Source: Dietzia sp. JS16-p6b (GTDB lineage: Bacteria; Actinomycetota; Actinomycetes; Mycobacteriales; Mycobacteriaceae). Taken from it: a stretch of DNA of 64,000 nucleotides. A program made the position numbers and the translations under genes. Of the stretch, positions 51,066-60,013 are shown piece by piece; positions within the stretch are counted from its first letter, which is position 1, and every line of letters begins with the position of its first letter. The stretch covers positions 558,001-622,000 of the forward strand of contig NZ_CP024869.1 of assembly GCF_003052165.1 (NCBI RefSeq), written 5' to 3'. The notes beneath the pieces are model-generated. The model did not search any database. It saw only the letters and a program-made list of their open reading frames with translations, and was not told the DNA's origin.

Positions 51066-51623
51066 ATGAGCACGGACAAGTACGCCGACGAGATCGAGTC
51101 GGTGCTCATCGACACCGATGCGATCCGCGACCGGATCGCCGAGATGGGCGCGAAGATCGGGGAGCGCTACCGGGACTCCGAGCAGGAGGTCGTGCTGGTC
51201 GCCGTGCTCAAGGGCGCGGCGATCTTCGTCTCCGACTTCGCCCGCGCGCTGACCATCCCCTCCGAGTTGGAGTTCATGGCGGTCAGCTCCTACGGCTCCT
51301 CCACCAGCTCCTCGGGAGTGGTGCGGATCCTCAAGGACCTCGACCGTGACATCGCGGACCGCGACGTGATCATCGTCGAGGACATCATCGACTCGGGCCT
51401 GACCCTGTCGTGGCTGATGCGCAACCTGCGGACCCGCAACCCGCGCTCGCTGGAGATCGTCACCCTGCTGCGCAAGCCCGACGCGGTCAAGGCCGATCTG
51501 GACATCCTCGAGATCGGGTTCGACATCCCCAACGAGTTCGTGGTGGGCTACGGCCTGGACTTCGCCGAGCGCTACCGCGACCTGCCGTACATCGGCCGGC
51601 TGCACCCGCGCATGTACTCCTGA
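51066..51623 (+). CDS. hpt: Hypoxanthine phosphoribosyltransferase
   Basis: A 185-residue purine salvage enzyme making IMP (and GMP) from PRPP. The PRPP loop is [14 protein letters not shown], and [16 protein letters not shown] and [13 protein letters not shown] are typical Hpt segments. The tilS-hpt order is widely conserved; in many relatives ftsH follows directly, but here ftsH is 8.4 kb away. Confidence 0.96.
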   Translation: MSTDKYADEIESVLIDTDAIRDRIAEMGAKIGERYRDSEQEVVLVAVLKGAAIFVSDFARALTIPSELEFMAVSSYGSSTSSSGVVRILKDLDRDIADRDVIIVEDIIDSGLTLSWLMRNLRTRNPRSLEIVTLLRKPDAVKADLDILEIGFDIPNEFVVGYGLDFAERYRDLPYIGRLHPRMYS

Positions 51624-51698
51624 GGGGTGCTGTTTCTCGTCTGAGTCGCCGCCGGGGCCTGTCGCCGGGCTGCTCGGTCGGTCGCCGTCGCGATATCG

Positions 51699-52736
51699 CT
51701 AGCTGTCCGGCCGCGTGAAGGTCCGCGTCGGGGGCGCCGCGTCGGGGACGTCTGCCGCGGTGGAGTGTCCCCGCAACGAGGTCGCGCAGGCCACGCCAGC
51801 CGCGGCCCCGGTGCCCACGGCGATCGGGACGAGTTGCAGACCGGTCACGATGTCACCGGCGGCGTACACACCGGCCACGCTGGTCAGTTGCAACGCGTTG
51901 ACCGAGAGGCCGCCCTCGTCGTCGATCCGGCAGCCCAGGGCCTTCGCGAGGTCGTTCGTCGGATGGTGCGCGTAGGAGAAGAACACCTTCGATCCGGTGA
52001 TCATGGTGCCGTCGGCCAGGCGCACGCCCTGCAGTGCACCGGGTTCGCCCACCAGTTCCCGGGCGACGCCGTCGACCACCTGGATGTCGTGTACGGCGCA
52101 GGCGGCGCGCTGATCGTCGTCGAAGGCCGGGTCGGAGTCGCTCTCGGTGATGATCACGACCTCGGACGCCCAGTCCAGTAGTTCCGAGGCGTACGCGGGT
52201 ACATGCGCACCGGCGCCGAGCACGATGACCCGCTGATCTGCGGCGGTGAGGCCGTCGCAGGCGGGGCAGTGGTGGACGTCGACACCGTAGTGTCGGTCGA
52301 TCCCGTCGAGCTCGGGGAGCCGGTCTCGCACTCCGGTGGCGAGGATGACCCGCGTGGCGGTGACGGACATCGGGGCCCCGTCCCCGTCGTCCGATGTCGT
52401 GGCCGGTGCGATGCGGGCGACGAAGCGATCGTCGGATTCCCTGGTCAGCTCCGAGACGAGACCGTCGAGTCTCCGCACGGTCGGATAGCGGCGCAGGCCT
52501 TCGTGGGCGTCGGCGTAGAACTCGTCCGGTGTGGCCGGGCCTGTGCCGAGAATGCCGTGGATCCTCTCGGCGGACAGGTTGCGTTGGCCTCCGGCGTCGA
52601 CGAGCAGGGTGGAACGTCGATACCGGCCGAGCCATGTCGCAGCGGAGAGCCCCGCCGGTCCACCGCCCACGATGAGGGCGTCGACCGTGTCGGGTGGCGG
52701 GTTGTCCGACGCGCCGGGAGGAGGTGGCCGGGTCAT
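51699..52736 (-). CDS. Thioredoxin reductase-like FAD/NAD(P) oxidoreductase
   Basis: A 345-residue flavoprotein. The FAD motif is LIVGGGPAGLSAATWLGRY, the redox-active motif is HHCPACDG (CxxC), and the C-terminal FAD contact is TSVAGVYAAGDIVTG. The NADPH loop VLGAGAHVPAYASELL is degenerate compared with GxGxxA. It lacks a partner thioredoxin gene. It is the second gene of an operon with the hemerythrin protein (ATGA overlap). Confidence 0.88.
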   Translation of the reverse strand: MTRPPPPGASDNPPPDTVDALIVGGGPAGLSAATWLGRYRRSTLLVDAGGQRNLSAERIHGILGTGPATPDEFYADAHEGLRRYPTVRRLDGLVSELTRESDDRFVARIAPATTSDDGDGAPMSVTATRVILATGVRDRLPELDGIDRHYGVDVHHCPACDGLTAADQRVIVLGAGAHVPAYASELLDWASEVVIITESDSDPAFDDDQRAACAVHDIQVVDGVARELVGEPGALQGVRLADGTMITGSKVFFSYAHHPTNDLAKALGCRIDDEGGLSVNALQLTSVAGVYAAGDIVTGLQLVPIAVGTGAAAGVACATSLRGHSTAADVPDAAPPTRTFTRPDS

Positions 52737-53446
52737 CGGTTCTCCGTGCGGGTGGTGGGATCCTCCCCGCGGCGTAGGAGCGGCAGGTGCTCGACGGCGT
52801 GGGCGAGTGCGCTGAGGCGGGCGCTGGCCCGGTGAAGCGGCGAGGCGGAGAGCGCCGGTCGGCGCAGCGCGGCGGTCTCGAGGGCATCGCGCAGGCGATC
52901 GATGACGGTCAGCGGCAGTGCTGCGGCGACGTTGCCCGGCGGGCGGCGCGCGACGACCGGGTGAGCTCGTGTGGGGGCGGTACGGCGGACCACTTCCCAG
53001 GCCAGGCCGAGCGCGGTGAGTCGCCCGTGGCTCAGGCGCTCCTGGAGCCGGGGCAGCAGTTCGTCCTCCTCGTTGCGGACGTCGTCGCGGAGCACCTCGA
53101 CGAACCGCGCCAGGAGGTCGGGCCTCGCAGGATCATCCGCGGGCAGGTTCTCAAGTCGGACGACCAGCTCGTTGACCTCCTGATGCTCCTGTTCCACCTC
53201 GAGGGTCAGGTCGTGCCCGTCCGGGAGGACCCGGCGAAGCACGGGCCACAGCACGGCCTCCTCGGCGAACGCGTGGGGGAACACGAGTCGGTACACGCGG
53301 AGAAGTACCTGTCGTTCTTCCCGGGCATCGGCGTGCTCGAGTTGGTGCAGGAGACGGTCCAGTGTGACGTGGTCGAGCTTCTGGCGGCTCAGGACACTCA
53401 GGCGGCCGCCGAGCTGGGTCGTCGTCTGGTCGGCGATCGATGTCAC
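52733..53446 (-). CDS. Hemerythrin HHE domain protein
   Basis: A 237-residue protein. Repeated His and Glu residues fit the di-iron four-helix bundle: QKLDHVTLDRLLHQLEH, RLVFPHAFAEEAVLWPVL, EVEQEHQEVNELV and DDVRNEEDELLPRL. The C-terminal ~90 residues are Arg/Ala-rich without recognised domain. GTG 53446 starts the domain; the frame is open upstream. Actinobacterial HHE proteins respond to peroxide or nitric oxide. Confidence 0.87.
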   Translation of the reverse strand: MTSIADQTTTQLGGRLSVLSRQKLDHVTLDRLLHQLEHADAREERQVLLRVYRLVFPHAFAEEAVLWPVLRRVLPDGHDLTLEVEQEHQEVNELVVRLENLPADDPARPDLLARFVEVLRDDVRNEEDELLPRLQERLSHGRLTALGLAWEVVRRTAPTRAHPVVARRPPGNVAAALPLTVIDRLRDALETAALRRPALSASPLHRASARLSALAHAVEHLPLLRRGEDPTTRTENR

Positions 53447-53515
53447 GTTCGCTCTCGTTTCTCTAGAGGGGGTCGGTGAGGGGGTCGCGGCCAACGTGGC
53501 TGCGGTGGAATGGGA

Positions 53516-53549
53516 GACGGGGCCGGGGGAGATCCCCCGCGACCCCGTC
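53516..53549 (-). terminator. Terminator of Mn catalase gene
   Basis: GACGGGG (53516-53522) pairs with CCCCGTC (53543-53549), and CGGGGG (53524-53529) pairs with CCCCCG (53534-53539) around an AGAT loop, with small internal mismatches. It lies 88 bp downstream of the catalase stop on the minus strand. Confidence 0.65.
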
Positions 53550-53636
53550 GCGCGCGCAGATCGACTCAGTAGGTGCGTCGCTCGCACGATGGCTTCCTTC
53601 GCGATGAGGCGCGCCGGGGTGGTCCGAGGGTGGATC

Positions 53637-54518
53637 TCACTCCTTGTTGAGCGTGTCCTGGACGGTGCCCGCCACCTTTTCCACGGTGTTCGGCAGCTCT
53701 GTCGTGCCGTAGAAGCGGGCATCCGGATGGGTCGGGGGCGGCATCGGCGGGCCTTCGAGCGGTTCATCCGAGTACGAGAACTCGCCGTGGCCGTCTGGCG
53801 TGGGGCCGGACGCCCAGGAACCGTCGGCGGCGGTGGCCCCGTCGGAGAAGTTGTACAGCGTGTACGCGTGCTCTCCGGCCTCCTTGGACTTGGGGAAGTT
53901 CGACGGCACGGGCAACTCCTCGAGGCCCTCGGCCTTGAGGTCGCTGATCGCCGCGAGCCACTGGTTCTGGTGCATCGTGTCGCGGGCGAGCAGGAACGAC
54001 AGCAGCTCCCGGATGCCCGGGTCGTCGGTCATGTGGTAGAGCCGGGCGACTGCGACGCGCCCCTGCGACTCGGCGTTGACGTTGGCGTACATGTCCGCCA
54101 GGAGATTGCCGCTCGCGGTGACGAACGCCCCGGACCAGGGGTTGCCCATCGAGTCGACGGGCCGGGCCCCGGCGCCGGCGAGGATGCCGTGCTGGACGTC
54201 GGTGCCGCCGACCACAGCTGCCACCGCCGGATCGTTCTGAACGGCGTGATCGGTGATCCCCAGTGGGGCCTTCTCGAGCAGTTGGGCGACCATCGTCGCG
54301 AGCATCTCGACGTGGCCGAACTCCTCGGTCGCGGTGCTGAAGAGCAGGTCTCGGTACTTACCGGGGATGTGGGCGTTCCACGCCTGGAAGCTGTACTGCA
54401 TGGCCACGGTGATCTCGCCGTACTGGCCGCCGATGACCTCCTGGAGCTTGCGTGCATACACCGCATCGGGCTTCTCGGGCTTTGACTGAAATTGCAATTT
54501 CTGCTTGTGATAAAACAT
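53637..54518 (-). CDS. Manganese catalase
   Basis: A 293-residue non-haem catalase that dismutates hydrogen peroxide with a di-manganese site. Metal ligands fit GGQYGEITVAMQYSFQ, STATEEFGHVEMLATM and FLLARDTMHQNQWL (Glu/His pairs). The C-terminal tail GPPMPPPTHPDARFYGT is typical. ATG 54518 (MFYHKQKLQFQ) has GGGAG six bases upstream. It is separately terminated from the downstream hemerythrin gene. Confidence 0.95.
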   Translation of the reverse strand: MFYHKQKLQFQSKPEKPDAVYARKLQEVIGGQYGEITVAMQYSFQAWNAHIPGKYRDLLFSTATEEFGHVEMLATMVAQLLEKAPLGITDHAVQNDPAVAAVVGGTDVQHGILAGAGARPVDSMGNPWSGAFVTASGNLLADMYANVNAESQGRVAVARLYHMTDDPGIRELLSFLLARDTMHQNQWLAAISDLKAEGLEELPVPSNFPKSKEAGEHAYTLYNFSDGATAADGSWASGPTPDGHGEFSYSDEPLEGPPMPPPTHPDARFYGTTELPNTVEKVAGTVQDTLNKE

Positions 54519-54987
54519 GGGAACTCCCGCACTTGACACGTTGAATTCATCGAATCTCGACGAATAAGTCCAGTGAGCGCCACGGTAGGCGCGGCACACG
54601 GGCATGGCTACCGCACGATCCCCCCGGGTGGCTGCACTGGAGTGGCATGCATGCTGTTCACGGCGATTTCTCTGCCGGAAACGCGGCATGGTCGGCCACA
54701 TGGCGCCCGCGGCGGTGATCGAACTTCTCGGCCTCGACAGGACGCGTCCGATTATCGTGCCCCGGTTCCACGGTCTCTTGTCGCGGTGGCGATTGAGGCA
54801 CCCGCGGGAATATGAGGGTCACTGCCCGTCAATCGCATTACGTTCTTTCCGAGGGCGTGCAGGAGAGATCAGTATGCCGAGAAGCGCTCAGACTGACCTG
54901 CCCGCCAAACCGGGTCCGAGTGCGCCGGTCTGACATCGATCGGGGCCGGGCAGACGTTCTGGGTCCCGGCATCAGCAGAGTCTCGGC
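54519..54987. other. Intergenic region upstream of Mn catalase
   Basis: This 469-bp stretch lies between the Mn catalase start and the end of the YrhK gene. G+C is visibly lower than its surroundings. It contains an inverted repeat near the catalase start (54545-54565) but no gene I can support. A 109-codon open frame at 54604-54933 has poor codon character and no ribosome binding site. Confidence 0.6.
54545..54565. promoter_or_regulatory. Inverted repeat upstream of Mn catalase
   Basis: ATTCATCGA (54545-54553) and TCGACGAAT (54557-54565) are inverted with 8 of 9 bases matching and a 3-bp spacer, 27-47 bp before the start codon. It is a candidate regulator binding site. Confidence 0.45.
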
Positions 54988-55314
54988 TCAGTAGTCGTGG
55001 TCAGCGCCGCGGCTGCCCGTGGTCGCGCCGATCCGCCTGAGGTGGATCCGGCGTGCGAGACGAATGGCGGGCCGTGCCAAGAACTCCACTGAACCGAGAA
55101 TGAACAGCCAGGTGCCGATGGTCTGGGTGGAGTCGGAGAGGAACAGGACGCTGCCGACGAGGAAGAACAGCGCTATGAGCACGTCGTTGGCGATCGACAG
55201 TGTCTCGTAACGATCGTTGATGACCACCTCGTCGTCCCCGAGGGGAAGCCGCAGTGACCAGTCGGATCCGGAGGCGGTCGTCGATGGGGTGCTCGTGTGA
55301 GGAGTGGCATTCAT
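54988..55314 (-). CDS. YrhK domain membrane protein
   Basis: A 108-residue protein. The polar N-terminus is followed by INDRYETLSIANDVLIALFF and two hydrophobic helices ending LGSVEFLARPAIRLARRIH, the YrhK domain. Function unknown; the domain occurs in small stress-associated membrane proteins. It has its own upstream gap of 280 bp and lies in the oxidative-stress block. Confidence 0.8.
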   Translation of the reverse strand: MNATPHTSTPSTTASGSDWSLRLPLGDDEVVINDRYETLSIANDVLIALFFLVGSVLFLSDSTQTIGTWLFILGSVEFLARPAIRLARRIHLRRIGATTGSRGADHDY

Positions 55315-55551
55315 GAAAAGCGCGACCTCGGAGTGAGTGGGTGTGGCCGTCGACCACGCGATCGCGGCGGCGGGCGGACCGCGCGCGGTCGCGTCGATTC
55401 CGCCTCGTGGGTGCCTGCGACGCTACGCCGGGCACCTGGAGGTCACTACCGAAGCCGATCCCGTCACTCGGAATGGATGAGAGGGTTCCCGGTGCCGGGG
55501 TGAGGGCTGCCCGCAGAAGTGACGGCCCCGAAGGCGCGCGTTCGTCGCGCT

Positions 55552-55585
55552 GATCCGGATCGCCCGATAGCGTGATCCGGATCAC
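55552..55585. promoter_or_regulatory. Paired palindromes upstream of acyl-CoA ligase
   Basis: GATCCGGATC occurs at 55552-55561 and again at 55574-55583, the second inside the 14-bp perfect palindrome GTGATCCGGATCAC (55572-55585). The centres are 22 bp apart, two helical turns. The start region itself holds a third perfect palindrome, ATGCTCCGGAGCAT (55597-55610). Confidence 0.6.
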
Positions 55586-55596
55586 ATGTGGGATAT

Positions 55597-57159
55597 ATGC
55601 TCCGGAGCATGTTCCCGGGAACCTTCGCCGCCACCACGCCCGACAAGCCCGCCGTGATCCGCCCCGCGACGGGCGAGCAGGTCACCTACGCCGAGCTCGA
55701 GGCCAGGTCGGCCCAGTTCGCGCACGTGCTGTCCGGCGACTGGGGGTTGCGCCCCGGTGACACCATCGCCGTGGTGTCGGACAACACCCTCGAGATGGTC
55801 GAGATCTACTGGGCCGCGTTGCGGACCGGGCTCTACATCGCGGCCATCAACCATCACCTCACGGCCGACGAGTCGTCCTACATCATCGGCGACTGCGGGG
55901 CCCGCGCCCTCGTCGTCTCCGCCCCGGTGGCCGACCACGTGGATCTGTCCCCGGACGCGCACCCGGGCGTCGAACATCGGGTGGTGTTCGGCGGAACACT
56001 CGACGGGTTCGCGGACTACCGTGCGCTGCTGGCCGACAAGCCCACCGATCCGCCCGCCGACCAGCCCCGTGGCCACGACTTCCTCTACTCCTCCGGCACC
56101 ACCGGCCGACCCAAGGGCGTCCGCGTGGACCCGCCGGAGGGGCAGATCGACGAGGTGCCCGACGTCTACACCCCGGTGTTCAGCTTCCTCTACGCCTTCG
56201 ACGCCGACAGCGTGTACCTGTGTCCCGCGCCGCTCTACCACGCGGCCCCGCTGAGGTTCTGCGGTGTGGTCAACTCGGTCGGCGGGACCGTGATCCTCAT
56301 GGACCGCTTCGACGCCGAGGAGTCACTGCGCCTCATCGAGGAGTACCGCGTGACCCACTCGCAGTGGGTACCGACGATGTTCGTGCGCATGCTCAAGCTG
56401 CCCGAGGAGACGCGGCAGCGCTACGACCTGTCCAGCATGACCCACGCCATCCACGCCGCCGCGCCGTGTCCGCCCGAGGTCAAACGCCGGATGATCGAGT
56501 GGTGGGGACCGGTGATCCACGAGTACTACTCCGCCACCGAGGGGATGGGGATCACGTTCATCAACTCGCAGGAGGCACTCGAGCGGCCCGGATCGGTGGG
56601 GCGCGACGGGCTCAAGGGCATCGCGCACATCTGCGACGAGGAGGGCCGCGAGCTCCCCATCGGTGAGATCGGCACCATTTACTGGCAGCAGGACGAGGGC
56701 ACCTTCTCCTACCACGGCGATCCGGACAAGACCGCGTCCGTCTTCCACCCCGAGCACTCGAACTGGTCCACCTTCGGCGACGTGGGATACCTGGATTCCG
56801 ACCGCTTCCTCTACCTCACCGACCGCAAGGCGTTCACCATCATCTCCGGCGGGGTGAACATCTACCCGCAGGAGATCGAGAACGCCCTCGCACTGCACCC
56901 CGCGGTCGATGACGTCGCCGTGATCGGGATCCCCGACGAGGAGATGGGGGAGCGGGTCCACGCCGTGGTGGTGCCCGCCCCCGACCGCGCCGGCGACCCG
57001 GGCCTGGCTGACGAGATCCTCGGATCTCTCCGTGGCCACGTGTCGGACTTCAAGATCCCGCGCGCGGTGGACTTCGTCGACGAGCTGCCCCGCACCCCCA
57101 CCGGGAAGCTGGTCAAGCGTCGGATCCTGGACCGCTACACCAGCGGGTCCCCGGCCTGA
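55597..57159 (+). CDS. Acyl-CoA synthetase (AMP-forming, FadD-like)
   Basis: A 520-residue ANL-superfamily ligase. The P-loop is LYSSGTTGRPKGVR, HEYYSATEG is the A5 motif, and GDVGYLDSDRFLYLTDRKAFTIISGGVNIYPQEIE with a final PTGKLVKR supply the rest, including the catalytic Lys. It activates a carboxylic acid to acyl-CoA. Starts at 55588 (GTG), 55597 and 55609 are all in frame; I chose 55597. An ECF sigma factor gene follows after seven bases. Confidence 0.9.
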   Translation: MLRSMFPGTFAATTPDKPAVIRPATGEQVTYAELEARSAQFAHVLSGDWGLRPGDTIAVVSDNTLEMVEIYWAALRTGLYIAAINHHLTADESSYIIGDCGARALVVSAPVADHVDLSPDAHPGVEHRVVFGGTLDGFADYRALLADKPTDPPADQPRGHDFLYSSGTTGRPKGVRVDPPEGQIDEVPDVYTPVFSFLYAFDADSVYLCPAPLYHAAPLRFCGVVNSVGGTVILMDRFDAEESLRLIEEYRVTHSQWVPTMFVRMLKLPEETRQRYDLSSMTHAIHAAAPCPPEVKRRMIEWWGPVIHEYYSATEGMGITFINSQEALERPGSVGRDGLKGIAHICDEEGRELPIGEIGTIYWQQDEGTFSYHGDPDKTASVFHPEHSNWSTFGDVGYLDSDRFLYLTDRKAFTIISGGVNIYPQEIENALALHPAVDDVAVIGIPDEEMGERVHAVVVPAPDRAGDPGLADEILGSLRGHVSDFKIPRAVDFVDELPRTPTGKLVKRRILDRYTSGSPA

Positions 57160-57166
57160 GCTGTCG

Positions 57167-58027
57167 ATGGACCTGACCGAGGAGTTCGAGCGCGAGCGGC
57201 CCAGACTCACCCGCATCGCCACACGCGTCCTCGGTGATCCGGCCGAGGCCGAGGACGCGGTCCAACAGGCGTGGCTCCGACTGGCGAGGGCTGACGTCTC
57301 TGCCGTCGACAACCTGCCGGGATGGCTCACCACCGTGGTCACCAGGGTGTGCCTGGACCGTCTCAAGGCGGCGGTGCCGGCGCCCGGTGAACCGCTCGAC
57401 CGTCCGGGAGTCGATCCCGACCCGGCCGACGAGGCTGTCCTGGCCGACTCGGTGGGATCGGCGCTTCACCTGGTGCTCGACCGGCTCACCCCGGCCGAGC
57501 GGGTGGCGTTGGTCCTGCACGATTCGTTCGGTGTCGACTTCGCCGCCATCGCCGGAATCCTGGACTGCACCCCGGCCGCCGCCCGCAAGCACGCCTCCAG
57601 GGCGCGGTCCAAGGTCCGGGGGCCGGCGGGTGCGTCCTCGGGCGCTTCGCCGGGGTATCAGGGCACAGCGGACTGGCGGGTGGTTGACGCCTTCCTCGCC
57701 GCCGCCCGCGACGGGGAGTTCTCCCGACTCCTCGAACTCCTCGCGCCGGACGTGGTGGTGGCGGGTGACCCGGTCGCCGTGGGCCTGGGGACCCCCGCGC
57801 GGATCGAGGGCCGCGATGCGGTGGCGGAGTTCTTCAACGGTGCCGCGGCCGCCGCTCTGCCGGTCTTCGTCCACGACCGACCGGGGGCGGCGTGGTTCGA
57901 CCGCGGTGTCGCCCGGGTGGCCTTTGACTTCCGTGTCACGGGCGGCATGGTCACCCGCATCGACTTCCGGGCCCGACCCGAGGCACTGGAGACGATCGAC
58001 CGCCGGCGGGACGGCGACAGGCGCTGA
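57167..58027 (+). CDS. ECF sigma factor with SnoaL-like C-terminal domain (SigJ-like)
   Basis: A 286-residue protein. Region 2 is in LTRIATRVLGDPAEAEDAVQQAWLRL and region 4 in LTPAERVALVLHDSFGVDF with the helix-turn-helix AAIAGILDCTPAAARKHASRAR. From about residue 165 a SnoaL/NTF2-like domain follows (DAFLAAARDGEF to VTRIDFRARPEALET). In this sigma class the C-terminal domain controls activity and no anti-sigma gene is needed; none is seen. It is co-oriented and almost abutting with the acyl-CoA ligase. Confidence 0.87.
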   Translation: MDLTEEFERERPRLTRIATRVLGDPAEAEDAVQQAWLRLARADVSAVDNLPGWLTTVVTRVCLDRLKAAVPAPGEPLDRPGVDPDPADEAVLADSVGSALHLVLDRLTPAERVALVLHDSFGVDFAAIAGILDCTPAAARKHASRARSKVRGPAGASSGASPGYQGTADWRVVDAFLAAARDGEFSRLLELLAPDVVVAGDPVAVGLGTPARIEGRDAVAEFFNGAAAAALPVFVHDRPGAAWFDRGVARVAFDFRVTGGMVTRIDFRARPEALETIDRRRDGDRR

Positions 58028-58167
58028 CCTCCGGGGTAGAGCACCTCGCCGTCAGTGCAGGTGTGCAGGTCACCTCGCCTGCCAGGGGACGGTCACATCT
58101 CCGGGCCGCCGCTCGTCATCATGGTGGGGAGCGCACACCGCGCCACCCGGACACGGGAGGACACACC

Positions 58168-58404
58168 ATGAAGACCATGACCTGCAGAGACCTCGGAGGC
58201 CCCTGCGACCTCGCCCATTCCGGAGAGACCGCGGACGATGTGATCAACGCCCAGGACGCCCACCTGAAGGAACTCGTCAAAGCGGGGGACGAGGCGCACG
58301 GGCCTGCGCGCAAGGAGATGAAGGGGCGGTGGATGCGGCCCCGTCAGGCCCTCGGGTGGTACAACGACGTCAAGAAGCGTTTCGCCGAGCTGCCGGAGGA
58401 CTGA
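58168..58404 (+). CDS. DUF1059-like small protein
   Basis: A 78-residue protein starting MKTMTCRDLGGPCD, the opening of DUF1059 proteins with two Cys that could bind metal. The C-terminal half is a charged helix (KAGDEAHGPARKEMKG). ATG 58168 has GGGAGGA upstream. Function unknown. The usual DUF1059 second half is replaced by this helical tail. Confidence 0.72.
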   Translation: MKTMTCRDLGGPCDLAHSGETADDVINAQDAHLKELVKAGDEAHGPARKEMKGRWMRPRQALGWYNDVKKRFAELPED

Positions 58405-58427
58405 CGCGGACCCGGGCTCGTCCCCGT

Positions 58428-59771
58428 TCAGCCAGCACTGTCGATCGTGCCAGCACTCTCGATCGCAGCAGCCAACGAGAGCAGTGTCGGTTCGGAACCG
58501 GGCCGACCGACGAGCTGGACCGAGGTCGGCAGGTCCCGGCCGGCCGGGGTCGCGGTGCGACCGCAGGGGACGGTCATCGCGGGCCAGCCCAGCACGTTGG
58601 CCAGTGGGGTGAACGGCGAGAACCTCATCGACGCCCACAGTGAGCGCCCCCAGGATCGCTGGTGCCAGTCGGTCGCCTCGGGCGGCAGGTCGGCCAGTGC
58701 CGGGGTGAGCCACACGTCGACGCCGGCGGTGTCCATCGCGCGCTCGACCTCGGTCCGCAGAGCCTCGGTCGCCCGGTTCCACCTCGTGTCCCCGTCGCCC
58801 GCCCCACCGCGGCGGAACACGGTCCGACCGAGCAGGGCGTGGTGCCGGGTGCGGCGCTCCATCGCGGACAGTGGAAGGTTCTCCTCCTCCGCCGCGCGCG
58901 CGACCGCAGAGGTCCACCGCGCCAGGTAGAGCACCGGGTCACGGGGGGACGGCAGGGAGGTCTCGACGACGACGAGATCGCGGGCCCGGAGCGCATCCGC
59001 GGCCTCCCGGGCCGCTCGGGTCCACGGCTCCCGGATCCGGACGAGGTCCCGCCCGAGTCGGATCGGACTCGTCGTGGACAGGCCCACCCGCGTCTCACCG
59101 GGTACGGGTCCGACGGAGGCCAACTCGGGTCGCCCGGCCATCACCGACAGGGCCAGCGCCGTGTCCTCGACGGTCCTGGCCAGGGGGCCCGACTCCGCCA
59201 GCCGGCCCCAGTTGTCGCCGGCGAGCCGGGTGGGGACGACCCCCGGACCGGGCTTGATGGTCACGATGCCGCAGGCGGCGGCGGGGATCCGTAGGGACCC
59301 CATCCCGTCGTCACCCACCGCCAGCGGGACCATGCCGGAGGCGACCGCCGCGGCCGATCCCCCCGACGACCCGCCCGCGGACAGGGACTCGTCGAGCGGA
59401 TTGCGGGTGATTCCGTGCTCCTCCGAGTCCGTCATCCCCCACGTGCACAGCTGGGGCGCGGCGGTGATGCCCACCGGTATCGCGCCGGCCGCGAGAAGCG
59501 GGGTGATCACGGGGTTGTCGAGGGTCACCGTGCTCTTGATGGCCAGGGGGACCCCCGCCAGGGGCAGCCCGGACCGTCCGGTCTCATCCGAGGCGTCCAC
59601 GGCGGCCGCGGCCGATCTGCCTTCCTCGCCGAGCAGAGTGGTGAAGGCACGGAGGGCCGGGTCGAGACGGGTGATCCGGTCCAGGGCCGAGTTGAGCGCC
59701 TCGGTAGCGGTGCCGTTACCGGAACGCACGTCCTCTGCGGCCCGGGACGCGGACGGTGTGGGGGTGGTCAC
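58428..59771 (-). CDS. Amidase signature family protein
   Basis: A 447-residue amidase. The Ser-cisSer-Lys triad fits VPLAIKST (Lys), [15 protein letters not shown] (cis-Ser) and [16 protein letters not shown] (nucleophile Ser). The last motif reads DDGMGS rather than the common DTGGS. GTG 59771 was chosen for good coding and family length; 59801 is an alternative. The substrate is unknown. It converges on the DUF1059-like gene. Confidence 0.88.
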   Translation of the reverse strand: MTTPTPSASRAAEDVRSGNGTATEALNSALDRITRLDPALRAFTTLLGEEGRSAAAAVDASDETGRSGLPLAGVPLAIKSTVTLDNPVITPLLAAGAIPVGITAAPQLCTWGMTDSEEHGITRNPLDESLSAGGSSGGSAAAVASGMVPLAVGDDGMGSLRIPAAACGIVTIKPGPGVVPTRLAGDNWGRLAESGPLARTVEDTALALSVMAGRPELASVGPVPGETRVGLSTTSPIRLGRDLVRIREPWTRAAREAADALRARDLVVVETSLPSPRDPVLYLARWTSAVARAAEEENLPLSAMERRTRHHALLGRTVFRRGGAGDGDTRWNRATEALRTEVERAMDTAGVDVWLTPALADLPPEATDWHQRSWGRSLWASMRFSPFTPLANVLGWPAMTVPCGRTATPAGRDLPTSVQLVGRPGSEPTLLSLAAAIESAGTIDSAG

Positions 59772-59894
59772 GGTCCCGATGGTACGGGGCGGGTACGACA
59801 CCGCCGCCCTGTCCGCCCACGGAGATCAACCCGGTCGGGTGTCGCGCTTCGCAGGTAGCCTGGTGCGACAGAGACGACGTCGCGCGCGACTGTG

Positions 59895-59950
59895 CTCATG
59901 ACACCGAGTTCATGACACCGAGCTCATGGCACCGAGCTCATGACATCGCG
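59895..59950. repeat. 14-bp tandem repeat upstream of ftsH
   Basis: Four copies of a unit like CTCATGACACCGAG at 59895, 59909, 59923 and 59937, with one to three differences between copies. The array ends 63 bp before the ftsH start and each copy contains CATG. Confidence 0.85.
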
Positions 59951-60013
59951 CAGGACGTCGCGCACCACCAGGCCCGCCGACCGGTAGGGCTGTCCTTCGC
60001 ATCCGAGGACCGA

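Noticed and set aside
51690-51699. GCGATATCGC palindrome as an operator or attachment site
   Set aside because: It lies between convergent gene ends with no promoter, and a 10-bp palindrome alone is weak evidence.
54604-54933. 109-codon open frame upstream of Mn catalase
   Set aside because: Poor codon pattern for this genome, no ribosome binding site, no recognisable protein, and it lies in a locally AT-richer regulatory gap.
59756-60013. N-terminal extension of FtsH
   Set aside because: The frame is open, but this segment covers the amidase promoter side and the 14-bp repeats; ATG 60014 gives the standard FtsH membrane N-terminus.
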